DNA of 21,584 nt, taken from assembly GCA_050013795.1 (NCBI GenBank), contig JBEKEO010000043.1, positions 1 to 21,584 on the forward strand. Reading direction: 5' to 3'. Every line of letters begins with the position of its first letter. Positions within the stretch are counted from its first letter, which is position 1. The stretch is from CAWHOW01 sp050013795. GTDB taxonomy: Bacteria > Bacteroidota > Bacteroidia > Bacteroidales > CG2-30-32-10. A model generated the notes under the pieces. It was not told the DNA's origin. It worked only from the letters and a program-made list of their open reading frames with translations, and did not search any database. Positions 15,298-21,584 of this stretch are shown piece after piece. The translations under genes and the position numbers were made by a program.

Positions 15298-18200
15298 ATG
15301 AAAATCATTAGAATCAAATTATTGATAGGCCTAATTATCTTCCCGCTGGCAAATATATTTGCGCAGGCTGTTGGTGATTACCAGTCTGCGAATTCCGGCT
15401 CCTGGAGTACATTAGCCAGCTGGGTAAGATGGAGCGGCAGCGCCTGGATCGTCCCTACCGCAGGACAGGGTGTACCTTCGAATGCTTCGGGTATCATTAC
15501 CATATTAAGTACGCATTCATTGACTGTTACAGCAAATGCTACTGTTGACCAGGTTGTAGTGAATGCAGGAGGCATTATAATTATTAATAATGGTGTTACA
15601 CTAACAGTTGCAAATGGTGCAGGTGATGATATTACCAACAATGGAACCATAACAAACAATGGTTTATTAACTACCAATACCGGTAGTGTTATCACTAATA
15701 ATTCAATTATTAATAACAACCTGAATGTTTATATTAATGGAACAGTTAATAATAACAGCACATATAATGAGGGGGGTGTTACCAGGGTAGGGTATACTAC
15801 TTCAAGCGGTATATTTAATAATAATAGTGGTGCAACATTAACGGTTCTATTAAAAACTGCGACAACCGGAGGACAGCTTGTTCTGGGAAATTCCGCAACC
15901 AAAACAGGCACTTTTAATAATTCAGGGACACTTATAAATAATTCTCCTTCAACTACCATTCCGGGTGTTTATATAAATTATGGAACGCTTACAAATTCGG
16001 GAACATTTACCAATAACAGCGGGGCTACAACCTATAATAATGCCGGAACTGTAATAATTTCACCCGGGTTTTCCTTAACAAATAATGGAACGTTTACCAA
16101 TTCAGACATCGTTTATGATAACGGAACATTTAATAATAATGGCATATACAGTGAATTGTGGAGTACAATAGTCGGCTATACATCGAACGGAATTTTTAAT
16201 AATAATAAAGGAGCAACATATACCATTGATGCTACTACGGGCGTTCAGTTATGGATAGGAACAAGCGGATCTTTAATAACAGGCACATTTAATAATGGTG
16301 GTACCCTGACAAATAACCGGGTGAACACAAACGGAATTGTTGTAGATGACGGAACGCTGAGCAATACAGGCAGTATATTTAATAATGGAGGTAACTGGCA
16401 TTTTACCGGCCCTACTGTTGTTTTTGATTATTATGGCTTAGCCATTAATCCGAATGGCATAATTAATAATAGCGGGACTATCAATAATACACGCTTATTC
16501 AACATTTTCGGAGGAGGTGTAATCAATAATAATGCAGGCAGCACATATGTGTCAAGCGCTTATACTGCTATTTCGGGGAGTACAGTAAATGCCTCCTTTA
16601 ATAATTTCGGAACTTATAATGAGAATTTTGAAGATTTTATTAATTCATCAGGTACCGCTTCGGGGCTTATAGATAATAAATCAGGTGGTAATGTAAATAT
16701 CGCCGCAGGCGCTTTATTATGTTTCAGCACGGCAAATGCTGTACTTACAAATGACGCGGGTGGTATGGTAACTAACTTAGGTGTTTTATCAGGTTTCCCG
16801 GGGCTTATGCTTAATGTAAGCGGTACAAGTATTACCAATAACGGAACAATTACCGATGAGGGGAATATCCTGAATAACGGAACATTTACCAATAACGCTA
16901 CGTTCGACTATTATATGACCACCGGCAGTATTACAGGCTCTAATAATTTTGTTTATGGTGCGAACGGATTACTTATCTATCATGGAGCTATTGCACAAAC
17001 TACAAGCGGTTACGAGTTTATTGTAAGTGTGCCTTATGTAAATATTAATAACAGTAATGCTGGTGGCGTTAAGCTTCATGCAGGCAGAACCGTTGGCACG
17101 CAGCTAACGTTGACAAACGGAGGGTTGAGCCTGAATAGTTTTACGCTCACAGTTAATAATCCTGCAACTACAGCTATCGTCAGAGATGGTATCACAACGG
17201 TAGGGTATATTGTAAGCAATTCCCTTGATCAAAGTTTTACAAATATTTTAAAGTGGAACATAGGAACAACTACCGGTGATCATGTATTTCCTTTTGGCGT
17301 AGATGCGTCAACCTATATTCCTTTTACCTTTAACCTGTCAGCAGGAGGCAGTTCCGGTAATGTACAGGTTTCCACTTATCCTGATCCCGGAACAACTGCA
17401 GCAACAGTATTTAGCAACAGGCCAACCATTGTTACCAATTTAGAAAGTATTTATGATGCTTCTTCAACTTCTTCAAATGCAGCAAATATTGTAAGAAGGT
17501 TCTGGCTGATAACCCCTGATAATGATCCAATTTCCGGTGGTACCGCTACCATTACATTTACTTATGGTTCTGATGCCAACGAAGCACCTTTATCAGGCGA
17601 ACAGGGGAACAGTATGGAAGCACAGCACTACACAACTTCAACGAATAGCTGGGATTATCCATTCCTGCCTTCACAGACAAGCAATACTAGTTTGAATACG
17701 GTGAGTGTTCCCGGAGTTACAAATTTCAGTCCATGGGCAATTACTCAAAGTTCAAATCCTTTGCCAATAAAGCTTCTTTCGTTTAATGCAGCATGCGCCG
17801 ATAATAAAGTTAACATTGACTGGGTTACGGCAAGCGAAACAAACAATGATTATTTTACTGTGGAAAAAAGTAAAAATACCCGTGATTGGGATTTTGTGCT
17901 AAACATGAAGGGAGCCGGTAATAGTAATAGCGTGCTCTATTATAATGCAAGCGATGATCAGCCTTTTGATGGTGTTTCGTATTACAGGCTTAAACAAACT
18001 GATTTCAATGGAGCTTTTACGTTCAGCAATGTTTTAGCTGTTGACTGTGCCACCAATCATCCGTTTCAATTTGTTAATGCATATTATTCATCCGCATCAA
18101 ATGGGATAGTAGTGAATTTTACTGCATCTACAGGAGATTCATATTCTTATACACTAATAAATTTAGCCGGACAAGTATTAAAGTCAAGAGCCGGATTAGC

Positions 18201-18315
18201 AGATGCAGGAACCAACGAACTGCAAATAAATGCTAATGGGTTAAGCCAGGGCATTTACCTTGTTACCTTGCAAAATCAAGGAAAGGTATTTAGCCATAAG
18301 GTGTTGGTGAATTAA
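15298..18315 (+). CDS. Asn/Gly-rich repeat surface protein with T9SS type A sorting domain
   Basis: This 1005-residue exported protein has a signal peptide (about 1-23, ending FAQA) and then a conserved Bacteroidota start region (GDYQSANSGSWSTLASWVRW, about 26-45). Residues of about 95-600 consist of degenerate short repeats such as NNGTFTNN, NNSGTINN and NNNGTF, whose N/T/G ladder suggests a parallel beta-helix. A beta-rich region (about 600-830) follows, then PLPIKLLSFNAA and a fibronectin-like module (INWVTASETNNDYFTVEKS type, about 840-925). The end (TLINLAGQVLKS...LSQGIYLVTLQ...FSHKVLVN) is a T9SS type A C-terminal sorting domain, normally removed on secretion. It is probably a cell-surface or secreted adhesin-like protein; the ligand is unknown. 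No enzyme motif was seen. Confidence 0.9.
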   Translation: MKIIRIKLLIGLIIFPLANIFAQAVGDYQSANSGSWSTLASWVRWSGSAWIVPTAGQGVPSNASGIITILSTHSLTVTANATVDQVVVNAGGIIIINNGVTLTVANGAGDDITNNGTITNNGLLTTNTGSVITNNSIINNNLNVYINGTVNNNSTYNEGGVTRVGYTTSSGIFNNNSGATLTVLLKTATTGGQLVLGNSATKTGTFNNSGTLINNSPSTTIPGVYINYGTLTNSGTFTNNSGATTYNNAGTVIISPGFSLTNNGTFTNSDIVYDNGTFNNNGIYSELWSTIVGYTSNGIFNNNKGATYTIDATTGVQLWIGTSGSLITGTFNNGGTLTNNRVNTNGIVVDDGTLSNTGSIFNNGGNWHFTGPTVVFDYYGLAINPNGIINNSGTINNTRLFNIFGGGVINNNAGSTYVSSAYTAISGSTVNASFNNFGTYNENFEDFINSSGTASGLIDNKSGGNVNIAAGALLCFSTANAVLTNDAGGMVTNLGVLSGFPGLMLNVSGTSITNNGTITDEGNILNNGTFTNNATFDYYMTTGSITGSNNFVYGANGLLIYHGAIAQTTSGYEFIVSVPYVNINNSNAGGVKLHAGRTVGTQLTLTNGGLSLNSFTLTVNNPATTAIVRDGITTVGYIVSNSLDQSFTNILKWNIGTTTGDHVFPFGVDASTYIPFTFNLSAGGSSGNVQVSTYPDPGTTAATVFSNRPTIVTNLESIYDASSTSSNAANIVRRFWLITPDNDPISGGTATITFTYGSDANEAPLSGEQGNSMEAQHYTTSTNSWDYPFLPSQTSNTSLNTVSVPGVTNFSPWAITQSSNPLPIKLLSFNAACADNKVNIDWVTASETNNDYFTVEKSKNTRDWDFVLNMKGAGNSNSVLYYNASDDQPFDGVSYYRLKQTDFNGAFTFSNVLAVDCATNHPFQFVNAYYSSASNGIVVNFTASTGDSYSYTLINLAGQVLKSRAGLADAGTNELQINANGLSQGIYLVTLQNQGKVFSHKVLVN
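15610..16905 (+). repeat. Coding array of degenerate Asn-rich repeats
   Basis: DNA such as AATAATGGAACA / AATAACGGAACATTTACC recurs many times in frame, encoding NNGT(F/I)(T/N)NN units. Copies are diverged in codon choice (aat/aac, gga/ggg) and irregularly spaced, so the array is ancient and kept by protein-level selection. It is not a CRISPR array and is a plausible site for recombination or mis-assembly. Confidence 0.75.
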
Positions 18316-18406
18316 AATGCTGCAATTTACTGATGAGCTTTATTCTAAACGAGTGACGCGGGGGCAAAATTTAACGAGCGACATTTATGAAAAAAATATT
18401 TCTTAG

Positions 18407-19042
18407 CTAACAGATAGGATGTAATTGTGATTTTGTTTTATTATTAATAATGAAACTTTTAAAACAGGAACTAATCCCATTAATATAATCCTGAATAAAT
18501 TTCCTTTTATATACTAAAACAAAAGAAGGATGATGCACTGGTACATACCTGATTTTATTAACTAAAAATGAAGAATAATTAAAATTTTCATCAAGACTAA
18601 AATCCCCAATAGATAGTTTTTTCAATACAAATGTAGCAACTTGTTTTCCTAATAAAAAAACTATTGAAGGTTTTAATATTTCAATTTCAGTTTCGAGATT
18701 TGGAAAACACTTTTCCATTTCATGTTTAAATGGATAACGAATTTTATTATTAACTAAAGGCAGGCATTTAACCACATTGGTTTTATAAAATGAAATTTTA
18801 GAAGTGTAAGGATTCTCAATTTCTTTTATTAATGCACCTGATCGCGTAAAAGGAGATAAGGGTTGTTTCTCTTCTTCTTTACCAATCAGGACAGAAGACA
18901 ATCCTACCCAAAAAATACCGGCCTTATCTTGTCTGTCTAATACAGGTAACTGATTTAGGTACAAACCACAAGCTTTACATTGAATGCGATTGCTTGTGTC
19001 TATGAAATTTGAAGTATTGTTTAGAGAAAATTCTCTATTCAT
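18407..19042 (-). CDS. Uracil-DNA glycosylase family 4-like protein with altered catalytic motif
   Basis: This 211-residue protein resembles family 4 (iron-sulfur) uracil-DNA glycosylases. Four cysteines, Cys22, Cys25, Cys93 and Cys112, sit where those enzymes bind a [4Fe-4S] cluster. Other family segments are PLSPFTRSGALI (62-72, normally PFxGRxG), TNVVKCLP (88-95), IVFLLGKQVA (127-136) and VHHPSFVLVYKR (169-180, the HPS motif). Motif A, which should read GExPG with the catalytic acid, is instead GLSSVLIG (47-54). It may therefore act on another base, bind without cutting, or be inactive. It is last in a four-gene operon and overlaps the radical SAM gene by 8 bases. Confidence is high for fold, low for activity. 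Confidence 0.78.
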   Translation of the reverse strand: MNREFSLNNTSNFIDTSNRIQCKACGLYLNQLPVLDRQDKAGIFWVGLSSVLIGKEEEKQPLSPFTRSGALIKEIENPYTSKISFYKTNVVKCLPLVNNKIRYPFKHEMEKCFPNLETEIEILKPSIVFLLGKQVATFVLKKLSIGDFSLDENFNYSSFLVNKIRYVPVHHPSFVLVYKRKFIQDYINGISSCFKSFIINNKTKSQLHPIC

Positions 19043-20366
19043 TTAGATTATTTGTCCTGCAAATATAATCATGAATAGTTTCCAAACAAACTTTTGAATA
19101 GTTTCCTCTATGAAAATTAAATTGATTTCGTCCGATTAGATCTGATAAATCCTGATTAGGAATAGTTTGCTCTATCTCAATATTAATATTTTTTTCTTTT
19201 AATTTATTAAATATTTCAGTTCCATGATAAGGGCGGAATTGAAAAACACTTGTGCGAAAATTTGAACCATATTTCATAGATAATTCTTTTATTTCACTAG
19301 CTAATTCATATGTCAACACCATATCATGCTCTGTTTCATCAGGGAAACCATAAATAAAATAACCCTTAACATTGATTTTTGCTTTAAATATTTTTGAAAG
19401 ATTTAAAACTATCTGTTCTATATTGTCTGTTTTGTTTATAGTTTTTAATATAGATGGTGAACCTGATTCCATTCCTATAAAAAGTTCATCACACCCACTT
19501 TCTTTTAAAGCATTTATCTCTTTTTGTGTAGCTTCACTAAAAACCTTTATGTGCGCCATCGAACGCCAGTGAAAATTAAATCTAGTGAAAATATTTGTTG
19601 CTCTTAAAAGACTATTCCTTGTTTTAAGAAATAGGTCATCAAGAATGCGGATTGAGTTTACTACAGGAAATATATTTTTTATAGAATTTAACTCATTAAT
19701 GATTGAATCTTCCGTTCTTTCTCTAAGCGGGAAATCAATATTTTGCATTCTTGCTGCTGCACAAAAACTGCAATTATAAATACAACCTCGACCTGTTATT
19801 ATGTTTGCTTCTAAAAGTCCTGCATGATTTTTAGTCGGTTCATTTTTGAAAAAACTTCTGTCCAGCAAAACATCGGAAATGTTTTTGATATAATATACTG
19901 ATCCGTTTGATACTTTGAAGACTCTTCGAGATTGATTAGAGAAAACAGCATCTTCTTTTAAACTATTTTTTATAATATCAAGAGTTATCTGTTCGCCGTC
20001 GCCAATTACAACATCAATTTGGTTTAAAGTTTTCCATTCTATAATTTTATGATTTAGTTCTTTTGTTGCAAGTCCTCCAATAATAATGTGAGTCTTAGTA
20101 TCCAACGATTCAATCAACTCTTTTACTAAATCATAATTTGTTGTGAAAATATTAATGGCAAGAAAATCAGGCTTTATTTCATTGATAATTTTTTTTAATT
20201 TATCCAATGGTATTTTATCAGATACTGCATCAATTAATTCAACATCTACTTTATTATTCTTGAGATACGTGGCAATATATCCAAGCCCAATCGGTGGGAG
20301 TGTATCTTCATAATAAAGACAGCCTTCCTCGCGGAATAATGGAGAATTAATTAAAAGGAACCTCAA
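19035..20366 (-). CDS. Radical SAM protein with B12-binding-type N-terminal domain
   Basis: This 443-residue protein has an N-terminal Rossmann-like region (about 1-135) of the B12-binding radical SAM type: PPIGLGYIATYLK (24-36), KPDFLAINIFTTNY and HIIIGGLATKEL. The cobalamin-ligating DxHxxG motif is absent, so B12 binding is uncertain. The radical SAM barrel follows, with CIYNCSFC (Cys195, Cys199, Cys202) binding the catalytic [4Fe-4S] cluster. GCDELFIGMESGS (291-303) and YFIYGFPDET (336-345) are typical later barrel motifs. Such enzymes do difficult methylations, rearrangements or couplings; the substrate here is unknown. It overlaps the PIN gene by 4 bases and the glycosylase-like gene by 8, suggesting coupled synthesis and a shared pathway, perhaps nucleic acid modification. 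Confidence 0.9.
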   Translation of the reverse strand: MRFLLINSPLFREEGCLYYEDTLPPIGLGYIATYLKNNKVDVELIDAVSDKIPLDKLKKIINEIKPDFLAINIFTTNYDLVKELIESLDTKTHIIIGGLATKELNHKIIEWKTLNQIDVVIGDGEQITLDIIKNSLKEDAVFSNQSRRVFKVSNGSVYYIKNISDVLLDRSFFKNEPTKNHAGLLEANIITGRGCIYNCSFCAAARMQNIDFPLRERTEDSIINELNSIKNIFPVVNSIRILDDLFLKTRNSLLRATNIFTRFNFHWRSMAHIKVFSEATQKEINALKESGCDELFIGMESGSPSILKTINKTDNIEQIVLNLSKIFKAKINVKGYFIYGFPDETEHDMVLTYELASEIKELSMKYGSNFRTSVFQFRPYHGTEIFNKLKEKNINIEIEQTIPNQDLSDLIGRNQFNFHRGNYSKVCLETIHDYICRTNNLNE

Positions 20367-20881
20367 TTTCGTTTTGTATCTTTCAATTTATTTATAAGCA
20401 AACTTATTTCTTTTGCTGGTGCTCTTTGATTTATTTCAGGCAATATTTTCAGTTTTTCCAATGCTATTTCTGATGTAATTATTTCTTCTTTTAATAATGT
20501 TTCAATTATCCAAAGAATTCCTCTTACTGTTAAATTTCTTCTTTGCGCCTCATTTCGTAAACCCTTATCTGAACTTACAATAATTCCTTTTTCCCTTTCA
20601 GCTAATTCTAAAACAGAACAGTCCGTGAAACTAAGTCCTGATAATTTGTCAAACAATAATTGAATATTTTCAAATGAATCAATATCATCAATAACTAATT
20701 TTCCATTCGAAATATATTTTGATATTTCTGATATTTGTATATCATCAGCAATTTCTTCAATTACCATCTGTGTTGTATAAACCATAAAATCCAATTGAAA
20801 GAAGTTTTCAATCAGATTTAAATCAATCAAATCAAACAGTATACACGAATCATTAACTAATATTTTCTTGTCTTCAGACAC
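20363..20881 (-). CDS. PIN-domain nuclease (DUF3368-like)
   Basis: This 172-residue protein has a PIN fold, usually a metal-dependent RNase and often the toxin of toxin-antitoxin pairs. Acidic residues match the active site: Asp11 (VNDSCILFDL), Glu42/Glu43 (VIEEIADD), Asp87 (SFTDCSVLELA) and Asp105 (SSDKGLRNEA). The following VRGILWIIETLLKEEIIT is the helix that usually follows the last active-site aspartate in DUF3368-type PIN proteins. It overlaps the upstream metallopeptidase gene by 8 bases and the downstream radical SAM gene by 4. ImmA/IrrE-type (COG2856) proteins are known neighbours of PIN-type proteins in toxin-antitoxin-like pairs. All catalytic acids seem present, so it is probably active. 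Its target is unknown. Confidence 0.85.
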   Translation of the reverse strand: MSEDKKILVNDSCILFDLIDLNLIENFFQLDFMVYTTQMVIEEIADDIQISEISKYISNGKLVIDDIDSFENIQLLFDKLSGLSFTDCSVLELAEREKGIIVSSDKGLRNEAQRRNLTVRGILWIIETLLKEEIITSEIALEKLKILPEINQRAPAKEISLLINKLKDTKRN

Positions 20882-21584
20882 CAGCAGTTCCTTTTCTTAT
20901 TTCGTTAATATTAATATTCAGTAAAATCGCAGCTTTACTTAAACTGATTAATTCTTCTGCAAGCGCCCTATTTACTAATTGCTCGAACAATTTCTGTTTT
21001 TCTTCTCCTATATAATTACCTGGTTCATCTTTTTGTCCATAAGTCTTGCTCATATAAATAACCCACCTTTGATAATAATTTGGAGTGATAACGCCTAATT
21101 CATTTAATCTATGAACAATCGCTCTGATTGAAATACCATAGTATTCTTTAATTGATATTAATTCTTTAATATAAATGTAATTTCTTTTACTACCACCAAT
21201 CATTTTAATAAGCATTTCCTTTGGTATTATAAAGCAACTTGAAAAATAATGGCATAGTTTTTCAATTTGTTTTGAATCACTTTTAATTTGATTATCAAAT
21301 TCCAAAAGTAAGTGTGCTAATTCATGAATTATGGTAAACCTTATCCTTTCAATAGATTTAAGCTTTTTATTGATAACAACAACTGGAATTCCATTCGAAG
21401 TTAGGAAAGATAGCCCATCAATTTCATCTTCATAATCAATCAATAATACTTTAACACCCTTTAATTCGAGCATCTCTACAATGCCGGAAATTGGATCATG
21501 ACCAAGTTCCCATACTGCTCTTAATTTATTTGCAGCAAGTTCCACATCATTTTTAGTATTAATGATTATCTGTTTTAATGGATT
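20874..21584 (-). CDS. ImmA/IrrE-family metallopeptidase, N-terminus outside window
   Basis: A COG2856-type zinc peptidase domain is clear: IRFTIIHELAHLLLEF holds the HExxH site, and EKLCHYFSSCFIIPKEML supplies the third ligand region. The C-terminal part (QLVNRALAEELISLSKAAIL) resembles the tail of XRE-ImmA regulators. The first possible start inside the window is a GTG at 21545, but the frame stays open to the window edge and reads NPLKQIIINTKNDVELAANK before the domain. The gene is thus probably truncated by the window and likely has an N-terminal DNA-binding HTH domain beyond it, as related proteins do. Such proteins cleave repressors or regulate their own operon. It leads the PIN / radical SAM / glycosylase-like operon and may control it. 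Confidence 0.85.
   Translation of the reverse strand, partial: NPLKQIIINTKNDVELAANKLRAVWELGHDPISGIVEMLELKGVKVLLIDYEDEIDGLSFLTSNGIPVVVINKKLKSIERIRFTIIHELAHLLLEFDNQIKSDSKQIEKLCHYFSSCFIIPKEMLIKMIGGSKRNYIYIKELISIKEYYGISIRAIVHRLNELGVITPNYYQRWVIYMSKTYGQKDEPGNYIGEEKQKLFEQLVNRALAEELISLSKAAILLNININEIRKGTAGV

Noticed and set aside
15378..15719. Antisense 113-codon frame rich in Leu/Val/Pro
   Set aside because: It is the mirror of the Asn/Thr-rich coding repeats; similar antisense frames at 15729-15959 and 16614-16892 have the same origin.
15610..16905. Repeated AAT-rich units resembling a repeat array or CRISPR
   Set aside because: The repeats are in frame, diverged and encode a continuous Asn/Gly ladder in a protein with signal peptide and T9SS tail; there are no constant repeats with unique spacers.
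18316..18406. Terminator between the convergent T9SS gene and the right-hand operon
   Set aside because: No GC-rich stem followed by a T-run is visible on either strand.

Overview
The window looks like a chromosomal piece of an AT-rich member of the Bacteroidota. Four things point there: a large secreted protein with a type IX secretion (T9SS) C-terminal sorting domain; -7 promoter elements of the Bacteroidota form TANNTTTG; A-rich leaders without clear Shine-Dalgarno sites; and typical Bacteroidota respiratory genes. No rRNA, tRNA, CRISPR array or insertion sequence was recognised.

Left part (25-4790, + strand): a type II NADH dehydrogenase, then a quinol-dependent nitric oxide reductase (norZ) broken into two frames near 3028, a hemerythrin-like di-iron protein, a one-cluster ferredoxin and an AhpD-like protein. 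Together they suggest NADH -> quinone -> NO electron flow with NO or oxidative stress protection. The NO reductase cannot work as written unless the break is a sequencing or assembly error.

Central part (5049-13411, + strand): nine closely packed genes, closed by a strong terminator at 13442-13469. They encode a Tat-exported multi-cluster Fe-S protein, an NrfD-type membrane quinol protein, a membrane-anchored cytochrome c, a Sco copper chaperone, oxidase subunits I, III, IV and II (II fused to cytochrome c), and heme O synthase. Subunit I has the YSHPAVY signature of A2-type heme-copper oxidases. No bc1 complex is present, so the Fe-S/NrfD pair may carry electrons from menaquinol through cytochrome c to the caa3-type oxidase, like a reduced alternative complex III.

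Middle right (13471-18315): an intergenic zone of almost 1 kb with two possible small minus-strand genes behind a good Bacteroidota promoter. Then come two small exported proteins of unknown function and a 1005-residue Asn/Gly-rich repeat protein with a T9SS tail.

Right edge (18407-21584, - strand): a visibly more AT-rich four-gene operon in which every junction overlaps by 4-8 bases. In transcription order it holds an ImmA/IrrE-type metallopeptidase (cut by the window edge), a PIN-domain nuclease, a radical SAM protein with a B12-binding-type N-terminus, and a family-4-like uracil-DNA glycosylase homologue with an altered catalytic motif. The first two resemble known toxin-antitoxin partners. 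The addition of the other two makes this the best candidate here for an undescribed nucleic-acid or defence-related system.
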